Shown here: positions 1 to 8,699 of the stretch, piece by piece | Layout of the letters: each line of letters starts with the position of its first letter | Position numbering within the stretch: the stretch's first letter is position 1 | Source: Ensifer canadensis | Lineage (GTDB): Bacteria; Pseudomonadota; Alphaproteobacteria; Rhizobiales; Rhizobiaceae | Length of the DNA: 64,000 nt | NCBI RefSeq assembly: GCF_017488845.2 | Contig: NZ_CP083374.1 | Coordinates: 777,501 to 841,500, forward strand | Direction of reading: 5' to 3' | Notes under the pieces: generated by a model | Told to the model about the DNA's origin: nothing | The model's database searches: none | What the model saw: the letters and a program-made list of their open reading frames with translations, nothing else | Program-made: the position numbers and the translations under genes

Positions 1-266
1 CCCTCCACGTTGGCGCGGAACAGCTTCTCCCGGTCATCCGGCAACCACGACATGAAGGCACCGAGGTGCAATACGGCGTCCATGTCCGAGCAAGCGCGGC
101 GCGCCGCTTCTTCGTCGTCGAAGGCTCCGACCACTTCGTCAAAGCCGTCCTGCTCGATGCCGGCGGGTCGCAGATCGAACCCCCTGACGCGATGGCCGGC
201 GGCCAGCAAATCCCGTATGACGAACGATCCGACTCTGCCCGCCGAGCCAGTTACAAGCACTTTCAT
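1..266 (-). CDS. NAD(P)-dependent epimerase/dehydrogenase, N-terminal part (runs off the window)
   Basis: Only the first 88 or so residues are present. The start MKVLVTGSAGRVGSF carries the glycine-rich GxxGxxG dinucleotide-binding loop of extended short-chain dehydrogenases, followed by the usual first helix and an acidic residue in FDLRP at the end of the second strand. The ATG overlaps the stop of the upstream ABC ATPase gene by four bases (ATGA), so it is translationally coupled and belongs to the same sugar-utilisation operon. By context it may oxidise the imported sugar (aldose or uronate dehydrogenase type), but the substrate cannot be read from this fragment. Confidence 0.8.
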   Translation of the reverse strand, partial: MKVLVTGSAGRVGSFVIRDLLAAGHRVRGFDLRPAGIEQDGFDEVVGAFDDEEAARRACSDMDAVLHLGAFMSWLPDDREKLFRANVE

Positions 267-1351
267 CTGTCGATTGCCTTTTCAGTTTGTGCGTCAAAGA
301 GGTGGATGTGAGAGGGGTCGAAAGACAGCGAGAGCTCTTCGCCCTCCCGGATCGTGCCGGAATAGGGAACGCGGGCGATCAACCCCTTGCCGCGCTCGTC
401 CTCACGGCCCTGGTGGAAGGCGTACTGGCCTGGTTCGAAGTAGACGTATTTTTCGGATCCCAGGCTTTCGACGAGCACCGGCTTCACCTGGAAGGTGACG
501 CCGCCCTGCCCCAGCGAGAGGTGCTCGGGACGAATGCCGACAATCACCTCCCCGTCAGCGACCCCCGGCCGAGCGGCGAAGGTCTGGCCGAACAGCTCGA
601 TGTGTCCGCCCGTGATGCGAGTTCGAAGGAAATTCATGCCCGGGGAGCCGATGAAACTGGCAACGAAGAGATTTATCGGCTTCTGAAACAGCGTATCCGG
701 ATCGGCGATCTGCTGGACGAGGCCGTCGCGCATGATGACCACCCGATCCGCCATCGTCATCGCTTCGATCTGGTCATGAGTGACGTAGACGGTGGTGACC
801 CCAATGCGCTTGTGGAGCGCGCTGATTTCGGCGCGGGTGTGAACACGCAGCTTGGCATCGAGGTTCGACAGCGGTTCATCCATCAGAAAGGCGCGGGGTT
901 CGCGCACAATGGCGCGCCCGAGCGCCACACGCTGCCGCTGGCCGCCCGACAGGGCTTTCGGCCGGCGATCAAGCAGATGGTCGACCGCCAGAATTCGGGC
1001 TGCCGCCTGCACGCGCTTGTCGATCTCGGTCTTTGCCATGCCGCGCATCTTGAGGCCGAAGCCGATGTTCTGTCCGACGGTCAGATGCGGATAGAGCGCG
1101 TAGTTCTGGAAGACCATGGCGATATCGCGGTCGCCCGGTGCGAGATCGGTGACATCCCTGTCGCCGATCAGGATCTTGCCTCCGCTTGCAGCCTCGAGCC
1201 CCGCGAGAATCTTGAGCATAGTCGACTTGCCGCAGCCGGACGGGCCGACCAACACAACGAATTCGCCGTCCGTGATCTCGAGCGAGAATTCTTTCAATAC
1301 GTTGAGCGCGCCGTAGCTCTTGTGCACGCCTTGAATGCTTATTCCAGCCAT
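263..1351 (-). CDS. Sugar ABC transporter ATP-binding protein (MalK/UgpC type)
   Basis: This is the cytoplasmic ATPase that powers the importer encoded next to it. The protein of 362 residues shows Walker A GPSGCGKST near residue 38, the Q-loop in VFQNYALYP, the signature LSGGQRQR, Walker B FLMDEPLSNLD and the switch histidine in YVTHD. A C-terminal MalK-type regulatory (TOBE-like) region follows, with the motif GIRPEHL. I place the start at MAGISIQG, which directly follows the permease stop; a longer reading frame upstream overlaps the permease. The last bases overlap the start of the dehydrogenase gene. Family membership is certain, the transported sugar is inferred only from the neighbours. 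Confidence 0.95.
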   Translation of the reverse strand: MAGISIQGVHKSYGALNVLKEFSLEITDGEFVVLVGPSGCGKSTMLKILAGLEAASGGKILIGDRDVTDLAPGDRDIAMVFQNYALYPHLTVGQNIGFGLKMRGMAKTEIDKRVQAAARILAVDHLLDRRPKALSGGQRQRVALGRAIVREPRAFLMDEPLSNLDAKLRVHTRAEISALHKRIGVTTVYVTHDQIEAMTMADRVVIMRDGLVQQIADPDTLFQKPINLFVASFIGSPGMNFLRTRITGGHIELFGQTFAARPGVADGEVIVGIRPEHLSLGQGGVTFQVKPVLVESLGSEKYVYFEPGQYAFHQGREDERGKGLIARVPYSGTIREGEELSLSFDPSHIHLFDAQTEKAIDR

Positions 1352-1352
1352 T

Positions 1353-2183
1353 TCACTTCTCCGCGCCGGCGGTGAGCCCACCGACTAAGTAACGTTCGAG
1401 GAATAGGTAGATGACGACGATGGGCAGGGCCACAAACACGGCGGCGGCCGAGATTTCGTTCCAATCCGTGACGTATTCGCCCTTCATCGTGGTGATGCCG
1501 AGATTGGCCGTCCAGTTGCCCTGAGCGTTGGTCAGGAACGTCCGCGCGTAGGCGTAATCCGCCCAGGAAAGAACGAAGGCATAGAGTGCCGTCGCCGCCA
1601 GGCCCGGTGTTGCCACGGGAAGCACGACCCGGAACAACGCACCGAGCGGCGAGCAGCCGTCGACCATGGCGGCCTGCTCAAGTTCGCGCGGAATGGTGTC
1701 GAAATAGCCTTTCAGCATCCATGTGGTGAAGGGGATGATGAGCGTCGAATGTGCCAGAACCAGCGACCAAAGGCTGCCGATCAGCCCCATCGACCGGAAT
1801 ATCCCGAACAGCGGTATCACAAGAAGCGTTGCAGGCAGCATCTTCGCCGTGAGGATGAACAAGCCGAGGGGCCGGCTGCCCTTCACGCTGAAGCGCGAAA
1901 GACTGTAGCCAGCAAAGACCGAGACGATCATCGATAGCGCTACGGAGCCGGCGGCCGCCAGCGTCGAGTTCATCAGCCACAAGAGGATCGGTCGCTCGGA
2001 GGCCACCTTGGCGAACGTGCTCCACTGCGGCTCGGCCGGCCAGAAAGACGGGGGCAACGACCGAATTTCGGAAAGCGTCGACAAGGCGGTGACGAAGAGC
2101 CAGTAGATCGGAAAAAGCAGAATCCCACAGACGGCGATTACACCGGCATAGAGAGCAAGGGATTGTAGCCCTGTGCGTTTCAT
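1353..2183 (-). CDS. Sugar ABC transporter permease (MalG family)
   Basis: An inner-membrane permease subunit of 276 residues with about six hydrophobic segments, beginning MKRTGLQSLALYAGVIAVCG. The conserved EAA loop that docks on the ATPase is visible as ELEQAAMVDGCSPLGALFRVVLP, and the C-terminal GGLTAGAEK tail is typical of MalG-like subunits. It lies between the MalF-like permease, nine bases upstream, and the ATPase, one base downstream of its stop, so it is cotranscribed with both. Substrate specificity is not set by this subunit. Confidence 0.95.
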   Translation of the reverse strand: MKRTGLQSLALYAGVIAVCGILLFPIYWLFVTALSTLSEIRSLPPSFWPAEPQWSTFAKVASERPILLWLMNSTLAAAGSVALSMIVSVFAGYSLSRFSVKGSRPLGLFILTAKMLPATLLVIPLFGIFRSMGLIGSLWSLVLAHSTLIIPFTTWMLKGYFDTIPRELEQAAMVDGCSPLGALFRVVLPVATPGLAATALYAFVLSWADYAYARTFLTNAQGNWTANLGITTMKGEYVTDWNEISAAAVFVALPIVVIYLFLERYLVGGLTAGAEK

Positions 2184-2192
2184 GATGGCCCC

Positions 2193-3098
2193 CTAGTACA
2201 TTGCTTGCGATTTGCGGCCGAGCATCAATAGGCTGACCACTACGCAAAGGATGAGCGTCACGATGCCGATGGCCGATGCGTAACCCATGTTGAAGAAGCC
2301 GAAGGCCTGGTCGTACGTCATGATCGACAGCGTCGTCGTGGACTTCAGGGGTCCGCCATCCGTGAGCACCTTGATGATGGAGAAATCGCGAAACACCCAC
2401 AGCACGACCAGCACAAGCGTCACGCCCAGTACCGGCATGAGCACGGGGACGGTGATGTAGCGGAAGCGCTGGAAGGCGTTGGCTCCGTCGACCTTCGCGG
2501 CATTGTAGAAGTCGTCCGGTATAGACTGAAGACCGGCGAGCGTCATGATCGAGACGAACGGATAGCCCTTCCAGATCATCGTGACGGCGACGACCCAGAA
2601 GGCTGCTGTCGGATCAGAGAACCAGTTGATCATGCCGCTGGTCAGGCCGAGCTTGATGAGGAGCCAGTTCATCAGACCGAAGGAGGAATCGAAGATCCAG
2701 GAAAAGATGACGACCGCGATGACCTCGGGAACCGCCCAAGGCAAGGCGACGAAGAGCCTCGCAAGGCTGCGTCCCCTGAAGCGATTGTTGACCAGAAGGG
2801 CTGTTGCAAGCCCCACGGCAAAGCAGGCGACCGTCACCACGACAACGAGCTTGATCGTCACCCAGCAGGCTGTCCAGAACTCCGGCGATGTGAACAGCTT
2901 CTCGTAGTTCTGAAGAGTAAACGGCTTTCGCGGCGCGCTGAGCGTCGCCATCCCGACCTTCTGAAACGACAGATCCAGGGAGACGAACAGGGGATAGATG
3001 ATAATCAGCGCGACCAGTGCGACGGCCGGCAGCAGTAGCAGATAGCCGAGATAATGCTGACGGCTGGGCCTTGCCAGGTCTAAGAAGCGTAGGCTCAT
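2193..3098 (-). CDS. Sugar ABC transporter permease (MalF family)
   Basis: The second permease of the importer, 301 residues, with six predicted membrane segments starting at GYLLLLPAVALVALIIIYP. Its EAA loop reads YNAAKVDGANAFQRFRYITVPVL, the usual 'EAA...G' docking helix with the first residues varied. It would form the transmembrane heterodimer with the MalG-like subunit. The start MSLRFLDLARPSRQHYLGYL has no clear Shine-Dalgarno sequence. It follows the binding-protein gene after 79 bases that contain a small hairpin. Confidence 0.94.
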   Translation of the reverse strand: MSLRFLDLARPSRQHYLGYLLLLPAVALVALIIIYPLFVSLDLSFQKVGMATLSAPRKPFTLQNYEKLFTSPEFWTACWVTIKLVVVVTVACFAVGLATALLVNNRFRGRSLARLFVALPWAVPEVIAVVIFSWIFDSSFGLMNWLLIKLGLTSGMINWFSDPTAAFWVVAVTMIWKGYPFVSIMTLAGLQSIPDDFYNAAKVDGANAFQRFRYITVPVLMPVLGVTLVLVVLWVFRDFSIIKVLTDGGPLKSTTTLSIMTYDQAFGFFNMGYASAIGIVTLILCVVVSLLMLGRKSQAMY

Positions 3099-3124
3099 GG
3101 CGTTGCTTTCAGGTTGGGAGCGCC

Positions 3125-3142
3125 AAGCGCCGTCGGGCGCCT
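3125..3142 (-). promoter_or_regulatory. Small GC hairpin between binding-protein and permease genes
   Basis: The bases read AAGCGCC, a GTC(G) loop and GGCGCCT, a near-perfect inverted repeat without a following U run. Such structures between the binding-protein gene and permease genes of ABC operons often stabilise the upstream message and lower downstream expression. The sequence supports the hairpin; the role is an inference. Confidence 0.35.
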
Positions 3143-3177
3143 GGACGTTCGTGTGTCTCTAGGGCGAGAGGCTCGCG

Positions 3178-4446
3178 CTAGTTGAGCGCTTCGGCCTTTT
3201 CCTGCATCGTCTTCGCAACGACAGCCGGATCGAGATCCTCGATGATCATCCGCTGCGCCTCTTCCTGGACCATCTTCGAAAACTCGTTGAACTGGACCTC
3301 GAGGCCCACAGGAATGCGATCGATCCGGTTCTTGGCAGCCGCCCGCTGCGATTCAAGCATGAGTTCGAAGTGTGGCAGCTTGGCTTTCGCCTCTGTCAGA
3401 TCAGCATTCGGATCCGGCGGCGTCGAGGCGGCCATCGTCGCGAAACTCCCCTGGAATTTGTGCGACGTCGCTATGGCTATGAAGTCCCAGACCAGCTGCT
3501 TCTTCTCGTCCGGGATTTCGCTCGGCATCGCCAGGACGTTCGAGGAGCCGCCGAGAGGCGGATCGAAGGGCACACTGGCGAGCTTCAGTTTATCCTTCGC
3601 TGTCCCGTCCTGCATGATCTGATAGATCCAGGGGCCGTCGATCTTGAGGGCTATCTTGCCGTCCGCGAAGAGTTTGCGCACCTCGCCGGCGGAAAGGTCG
3701 CGCGGTGTCAGGTTTTCCGTCACGACCGTCTTCCAGCGCTTGAGGCCTTCGACCATCTCGGGCGTGTCGATCGTGACGTTGCCTTCGGCATCAGTGAAAC
3801 GTGCGCCAGTATCGAAGAGGTAGCTCGCCATTTCCGCCAGGTACTGGCCGCTGCCGCCTCTCGTCTCGTGGCCGGTTCCGAACTGGTCGAGAATACCGTC
3901 GCCGTTGAGGTCCTTGGTGGTGGCGCGTGCAGCGGCGAGGAACTCTTCGTAGTTCTTCGGTACCGCCACGCCCGCTTGCTTGAGCATGTCTTCGTTGTAT
4001 CCGAAGATAACGCCGTAATAGAGCATCATGACGCAGACGGTCGTGCCCTGGAACTGGCAGGTGTTCTGCCCGCTCCAGCCGTTCAGATCGAGTCCGGCCT
4101 TCTCGATCCAGGGGCCGAGATCCTCCAGCCAGCCGTTGTTCGCGAAGGTCTGGAACTCGAACGAGGCGAGATGGACGATGTCCGGCGGCGTTCCGCCGGC
4201 AAACAGGGTTGTCATCGTATCGGCATAGGCATTTCGCTCCACCTTCGTCCATTCGATGGTGTCACCCGGATGCTTCGCCTCCCATTCCTTGATGACCGTG
4301 CCCCACCAGTCCCCGATACCCCGTTCGTCTTTCTGCCAGGAGACGAACTTGAGCGTTTCAGCGCCGGCCGTCTGGGGCAGCGCAAATCCGGCCAGCAGGC
4401 CCGCAACGGTCGCCGCGGCGATCCGGTCCTTGATCCTCTTCATCAT
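3178..4446 (-). CDS. Sugar ABC transporter extracellular binding protein
   Basis: A periplasmic solute-binding protein of about 422 residues (family 1, MalE-like). The start MMKRIKDRIAAATVAGLLAG gives a classic Sec signal peptide ending near QTAGAE, with mature sequence LKFVSWQKDERG. A strong Shine-Dalgarno stretch (GGAGTGGAGGA) sits directly before the tandem ATG codons, so the longer upstream reading frame is rejected. Motifs such as LFAGGTPPDIVH, GYNEDML and FADGKIALKIDGPW are typical of sugar-binding proteins of this class. It is the most abundant component expected from the operon and determines ligand choice, likely an oligosaccharide or sugar acid given the neighbours. Confidence 0.95.
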   Translation of the reverse strand: MMKRIKDRIAAATVAGLLAGFALPQTAGAETLKFVSWQKDERGIGDWWGTVIKEWEAKHPGDTIEWTKVERNAYADTMTTLFAGGTPPDIVHLASFEFQTFANNGWLEDLGPWIEKAGLDLNGWSGQNTCQFQGTTVCVMMLYYGVIFGYNEDMLKQAGVAVPKNYEEFLAAARATTKDLNGDGILDQFGTGHETRGGSGQYLAEMASYLFDTGARFTDAEGNVTIDTPEMVEGLKRWKTVVTENLTPRDLSAGEVRKLFADGKIALKIDGPWIYQIMQDGTAKDKLKLASVPFDPPLGGSSNVLAMPSEIPDEKKQLVWDFIAIATSHKFQGSFATMAASTPPDPNADLTEAKAKLPHFELMLESQRAAAKNRIDRIPVGLEVQFNEFSKMVQEEAQRMIIEDLDPAVVAKTMQEKAEALN

Positions 4447-4469
4447 TCCTCCACTCCTCCGTTGTTCAT

Positions 4470-5639
4470 TCACTGCTTCTTCAGAAGCGACAAAGCCTCT
4501 CGTGAGAGCTCCACCCCGAGGCCGGCTCCCGTCGGCAGGACGTATTCTCCCGCCACGCAATCCATGTCCGTTTCGAGCAGCCGGCGATTGGGCTCGAAGA
4601 TCGAATGCTGAAATTCGTGACAATCCACCATTGCAAGCGCAGCACTCGCCTGAAGACTTGCCGCCAGGAAGATGCCGGCGCCGATGGTCGCATGCGGAAT
4701 AACCTTGATGTGATGGGCCTGGGCGTATTGTCCGATGCGCATGAACTCGGTCACACCCTTGTGCCCCATCTCGGGCTGGACGATTGCCATCGCCCGGACA
4801 GCAACTCTCGGCACCATGTCATGGACCGTTCGCCATTCCTCGCCGACGGCGATGGCGCTTGCGACGGCATTTGCCACGCGCGCCAGACCATCAATGTCCT
4901 CCGTGCGAACCGGCGCCTCAGCAAACCAGAGGCCATGAGGTTCCATTGCCTTGATCAGCGCGATCGCCTCGCTGGCCGTATGCGTCCAGTGCATGTCGCA
5001 GGCGATACGCGCTGATGGCCCCAGCCGCGCTCTCAATGTCTCGATTTCGCGGGCGACGCCGTCGTCGGCCACCGGTGCTGCAAACTTGAAGGACGAAAAC
5101 CCCTTCTCGCGCCAGTGAAGCGCCAGCTCGGCCCGCTTTTCGCGCGTGTCTTCCGGCAATCCGGAGACATATGCGTCGATGCGCTCGCGGCGCTGGCCGC
5201 CGAGCAGTTTGCAGAGCGGCAGTTGCGCGAGCTTGCCCGCCAGATCCCAAAGCGCGATGTCGACGGCCGCCAGCGCATCCAGGTAGAAGCCGCCGGTATA
5301 ACCGCGCACCCGCATGAGGTCATAGAGGTCATCGTGAATTGCGGCAGCGTCGAAGACATCCCGGCCGATCGTGAAGTCTGCCAGGAGATCGTCGATAATC
5401 TCCATCGTCGCCTTCGGGGCGACGAGCCCGTAGGTTTCCCCCCAGCCGACTGCGCCATTCACGGTTTCGATGCGCACCAGGACGCTGCGATCGAAGACGG
5501 GATACACCGTCCTGTTGCCCTTGCGCACGAGATAGCCACGTGCGCTCGGCTCCTCTCCGCTGCGCGCCTTTCCAAGGTACGGGCGCTCGCGCGGAATGGT
5601 CAGCGTGAAGGTTTCGACAGACTTGACCCGATCGATCAT
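4470..5639 (-). CDS. Enolase-superfamily acid-sugar dehydratase (MR/MLE family)
   Basis: A 389-residue member of the mandelate racemase/muconate lactonizing group. Visible are the N-terminal capping domain (residues 1 to about 130), the barrel strand KFAAP, the metal-ligand series D in DMHW, E in FAEAP and E in GEEW, and the C-terminal histidine in VIPHATIGAG. The D-x-H arrangement together with the late PH recalls D-galactonate-type dehydratases, in which the two histidines act in dehydration. The second lysine of the racemase KxK motif is missing. The ATG overlaps the stop of the DHDPS-like gene (ATGA). Likely it turns a sugar acid into a 2-keto-3-deoxy acid, which the neighbouring kinase could phosphorylate. 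The exact stereochemistry is unknown. Confidence 0.85.
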   Translation of the reverse strand: MIDRVKSVETFTLTIPRERPYLGKARSGEEPSARGYLVRKGNRTVYPVFDRSVLVRIETVNGAVGWGETYGLVAPKATMEIIDDLLADFTIGRDVFDAAAIHDDLYDLMRVRGYTGGFYLDALAAVDIALWDLAGKLAQLPLCKLLGGQRRERIDAYVSGLPEDTREKRAELALHWREKGFSSFKFAAPVADDGVAREIETLRARLGPSARIACDMHWTHTASEAIALIKAMEPHGLWFAEAPVRTEDIDGLARVANAVASAIAVGEEWRTVHDMVPRVAVRAMAIVQPEMGHKGVTEFMRIGQYAQAHHIKVIPHATIGAGIFLAASLQASAALAMVDCHEFQHSIFEPNRRLLETDMDCVAGEYVLPTGAGLGVELSREALSLLKKQ

Positions 5640-6556
5640 GCGTTTTCTCCCTCGCCGGGACGTCCCAGCCCACATTCCGCATAGGATGCGTCGATGTCTC
5701 GAAGAGCAAGTGCGTCGATTTCAGGGGTCGGCGCGCGCACGATGCGGTTGTCGGCGACACCACGCAGCATCAGGATATGCTTGGTCAACCGCATACGGTA
5801 GACGGCCTGCAGAACAAGAAGCGGCAGCGAACGGATATAGAGGGCACGGGCTTCGCTTTTCCGGCCGTCGCGGAAAGCGCGATCGAGCGACACATGCAGG
5901 TCCGCGATTTCCAGAGCCGGCATGGCCGCACAGGCACCTCGCTCGTATTCGTCGAGAATGTAGCGGGCACCGCCCCCGCCGATGACCCCGCGCAGGTGTT
6001 CCGGCGCCTCGGCGAGGATGGCCGTGATTGCCGGACCCGCGGGCAGCGTCTCTTCCTTCACGTAACGCACCGACGGAACCGAGCGGACGACATGAACGAC
6101 GGCTTCCGGCGAGAGGTCGGATCCGCGTGGCGCCGGGGCATTCTGAAGGATGATCTCAGCGTTCGGCACCTGGGCTGCGACCGCGCCGAGAAATGCCGCG
6201 ACGGCCTCGGCACCCGCGCCAATCGACTTCGGCGGCTGGATCATCAGCAAATCGATGCCGAGGGCCGCCGCTTGGTGCGCATGGGCGACGACCTCCGCCA
6301 CGGTGCCCCCGCTTGCGCCGGCGACGACGGGGATCCGGCCGGCGACCTCAGCCACCACGGCTGCCAGGAGGGCTACCCGCTCCTCTGCACTCAGCGCCTC
6401 GACCTCGCTTGCGAAGCCCGGAAAGACGACGCCGTCGACACCCCCCTCCAAGGCAAATCGTACAAGCCGACGCATCGCATCGAGATCGACGCCATCATCG
6501 GCGAAGGGTGTGGGCAGTACCGGCAATATTCCACTCAGTCGCATCTTTTGGTCCAT
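5636..6556 (-). CDS. DHDPS/N-acetylneuraminate lyase family protein (keto-deoxy sugar acid lyase or dehydratase)
   Basis: A 306-residue class I aldolase fold protein. The N-terminal GILPVLPTPFADDG and the Schiff-base lysine in RYVKEE are clear. The position normally held by the catalytic tyrosine (YNxP motif) reads QNAPAP, so the usual Tyr is replaced by Gln, as in some sugar-acid branches of the family. In this operon it probably acts on a 2-keto-3-deoxy sugar acid produced by the adjacent dehydratase, either cleaving or dehydrating it. It is the first gene of the minus-strand operon and has no convincing Shine-Dalgarno before either ATG (6556 or 6544), so the start is uncertain. Confidence 0.85.
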   Translation of the reverse strand: MDQKMRLSGILPVLPTPFADDGVDLDAMRRLVRFALEGGVDGVVFPGFASEVEALSAEERVALLAAVVAEVAGRIPVVAGASGGTVAEVVAHAHQAAALGIDLLMIQPPKSIGAGAEAVAAFLGAVAAQVPNAEIILQNAPAPRGSDLSPEAVVHVVRSVPSVRYVKEETLPAGPAITAILAEAPEHLRGVIGGGGARYILDEYERGACAAMPALEIADLHVSLDRAFRDGRKSEARALYIRSLPLLVLQAVYRMRLTKHILMLRGVADNRIVRAPTPEIDALALRDIDASYAECGLGRPGEGENA

Positions 6557-6591
6557 ATTGTGAGACTTATAATTTGCATTGTGGACCTTAT
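6557..6591. promoter_or_regulatory. Imperfect direct repeat in the divergent promoter region of the sugar operons
   Basis: ATTGTGAGACTTAT (6557-6570) is repeated as ATTGTGGACCTTAT (6578-6591), start to start 21 bases, which is two helical turns. The repeats lie in the 86-base spacer between the divergently transcribed DHDPS-like gene and the dgoK-like gene, where an operator for a sugar-acid repressor would be expected. No regulator gene lies next to them inside the window. The repeat is seen; the operator role is inferred. Confidence 0.45.
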
Positions 6592-6642
6592 GCGGAAATG
6601 TTAAGCGGTGTCAATCGGCAATGAAGTAGGAAGGAGTTTGCT

Positions 6643-7572
6643 GTGAGCGATCGGACATACCGGCACACGGTCGTCCTCGATTGGGGCACGACGGGATTTT
6701 CCGCCGCGCTGCTCGACGAGAGCGGCGGCGTTCGCGAGGTGAAGACGGGCGATTTGGGAATTCAATCGGTCCCGAATGGCGAGCATGAAAAGGTTCTGTC
6801 CGGTGAGCTGGCAGATTGGCGCGCGCGGTGCGGCGGACTGTCGATCATCGCGTCGGGAATGATCGGTAGTCGCAACGGATGGATCGAGATGCCCTATGTG
6901 CCGACACCGGCCAGCGCCGCGGACCTGGCTGCGGCCGCACGGACGATCGAACTGCCGCATGGCGACACACTCACCCTGCTGCCCGGCCTGACCGACCGCA
7001 CGGCCCATCCCCATTCTGACGTCATGCGAGGCGAGGAGACGCAGCTGGTTGGTTTTGGACTGGAGCGCGACATCGTCGTCGTCCTGCCCGGCACACATAC
7101 CAAATGGGCGGAGCTGCGCGGCGGCCAAATTCATCGGTTCCGCACCTTCGTCACGAGTGAGGTGTTCAACACGGTCGCCCACCATTCCTTTTTGATGAAA
7201 GCGGCAAAGGGAGAGGCGAGCGCGACCGGGCAGGCATTTCTTGATGGCGTGAAGCTCGCGATGGACGACAGCGGCAGGGCCGGCGGACTGCTGACCCGTC
7301 TGTTTTCATTGCGCACTGCCTGGCTTGCCGGGGAGCTGGAGCAGCAGGACATGCGCAGCCGCCTCTGGGGACTGGTCGTCGGCTGGGAATTCAGGGAAGC
7401 GCGCGAGCAGAACTGGTTTTCCCCCGGCGACCCGATCGCGGTCGTCGGTGATGACCATCTGGTCGATGTCTACGAGGTGGTTGTCGAAGCCTTCGGCGCC
7501 AGGCTCGTCTCTGCCGGCCGGGACATGGCCATCAAGGGCGCACAGGCAATCTTTCAACACGCGGCGTCTTGA
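6643..7572 (+). CDS. dgoK: 2-dehydro-3-deoxygalactonokinase
   Basis: A 309-residue kinase of the DgoK family that phosphorylates 2-keto-3-deoxygalactonate with ATP in the De Ley-Doudoroff galactonate route. Family motifs present include VLDWGTTGF near the N-terminus (phosphate-binding loop of the actin-like ATPase fold), SGMIGSRNGW, VMRGEETQ and LPGTHTKW. It starts with GTG, supported by AAGGAG six bases upstream; the gene reads away from the transporter operon and is followed 12 bases later by the epimerase. No KDPGal aldolase of the DgoA type is seen, so cleavage must come from elsewhere or from the DHDPS-like protein. Confidence 0.9.
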   Translation: MSDRTYRHTVVLDWGTTGFSAALLDESGGVREVKTGDLGIQSVPNGEHEKVLSGELADWRARCGGLSIIASGMIGSRNGWIEMPYVPTPASAADLAAAARTIELPHGDTLTLLPGLTDRTAHPHSDVMRGEETQLVGFGLERDIVVVLPGTHTKWAELRGGQIHRFRTFVTSEVFNTVAHHSFLMKAAKGEASATGQAFLDGVKLAMDDSGRAGGLLTRLFSLRTAWLAGELEQQDMRSRLWGLVVGWEFREAREQNWFSPGDPIAVVGDDHLVDVYEVVVEAFGARLVSAGRDMAIKGAQAIFQHAAS

Positions 7573-7584
7573 GGAGTCAGATCA

Positions 7585-8454
7585 ATGGATGACACCGTTA
7601 CAATCACTTCTGGCGCCATGCGGGCGGAAATCGCGCTCCTCGGCGCGGAACTGCTGTCCTTACGTCTCGGCGGGCATGAGCTATTGTGGGAGGCAGACGC
7701 GGCCTCCTGGAGCGGCACGAGCCCGATCCTTTTCCCTGTCATCGGTCGCGTGAACGATGGGGTCGTTCGGATTGCCGGGAAGCCATATCCCATGCCGCCG
7801 CACGGTTTCGCCAGACAGGCAAAGTTTACAATCGAGAAACGGGCGTCTGACCAGGTCGTCCTCGTGAGGGCGGAGAATGACGAGAGCCTGCGATCCTATC
7901 CATTCCGCTTCGTTCTGAAGGTCACTTATTTCCTGGCGGCTGGAGGTCTTCAGATCACGTTCGACGTGATCAACACGGGAGAAGATGCACTACCATACGC
8001 AATCGGGTTCCACCCGGGTTTCCGGTGGCCCTTCGCGCAGGGTGACAAAGACGGCTACAGCCTGGCCCTGCCCACGAGGGAAAAGGTGTCTGGTTCTAGG
8101 CTGACCTCGGCCGGCTTGATGGACCCCGCTCGTTACGAGGTCCCCCTAGCAGACGGTCGCCTGGCGCTCACCGAAGAGCTTTTTTATGCTGGGGCCCTGT
8201 GCCTGCTCGATCTGGATTGCACATCGGCCTCCTATGTTTCGCCCGTTGGATCATCCATCGAACTTTCCTGGCAAAACTTCTCGCATCTGGCCCTCTGGGC
8301 CAAGACCGATGCGCCGTTTCTCTGCATCCAACCCTGGACTGGCTACAGCGACCCGCTCGGATTCGACAAGGACATGTTCGAGAAACCAGCGATGCATTTG
8401 CTGGAGCCCGCGGCACAACGGCAGCACGGCATCAGCGTCCAATTTTCATCGTGA
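7585..8454 (+). CDS. Aldose 1-epimerase family protein (LacX/YeaD-like)
   Basis: A 289-residue galactose mutarotase-like protein. The ATG follows GAGGAG at good spacing. Sequence landmarks are LFPVIGRV, the histidine-containing PHGFARQAKF and IGFHPGFRWPF, which carry the two conserved His of this family. It probably interconverts the alpha and beta anomers of the sugar entering the pathway. It is cotranscribed with the kinase. Substrate is not resolvable from sequence. Confidence 0.88.
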   Translation: MDDTVTITSGAMRAEIALLGAELLSLRLGGHELLWEADAASWSGTSPILFPVIGRVNDGVVRIAGKPYPMPPHGFARQAKFTIEKRASDQVVLVRAENDESLRSYPFRFVLKVTYFLAAGGLQITFDVINTGEDALPYAIGFHPGFRWPFAQGDKDGYSLALPTREKVSGSRLTSAGLMDPARYEVPLADGRLALTEELFYAGALCLLDLDCTSASYVSPVGSSIELSWQNFSHLALWAKTDAPFLCIQPWTGYSDPLGFDKDMFEKPAMHLLEPAAQRQHGISVQFSS

Positions 8455-8699
8455 TCAAGCGGTCCCGAAAGGGCCTTTTGCAACGTCTCAGCGGGGAGGC
8501 AGTGACATGGCTGACCGTGCCCTGAATTTCATCGGGGTCGAACATGACGAGTTCGGCGCGATGAATCGGCTGCTGTCGTGACGGTGAAAAGACACTGGGT
8601 AGAAGAGATCGTCACAAACTGCATCAAGTTAACGAGGTGAGTGCGCACGGCAACCTTCGCTAGCGTTCATGCCCATAAACGTTCGATCCTCACCAGAAC
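8455..8699. other. Spacer with a short possible ORF (8508-8582)
   Basis: After the epimerase stop, an ATG at 8508 preceded by GGGGAGG opens a 24-codon frame (MADRALNFIGVEHDEF...) that ends at 8582. It reads like the first residues of a larger protein but stops early, so it may be the stub of a deleted third operon gene. Nothing else is recognisable. Confidence 0.25.

Noticed and set aside
287..1375. 362-codon frame opposite the ABC ATPase
   Set aside because: It is the antisense shadow of a clear ATPase gene.
3370..4611. 413-codon frame opposite the binding-protein gene
   Set aside because: Antisense shadow; no family similarity.
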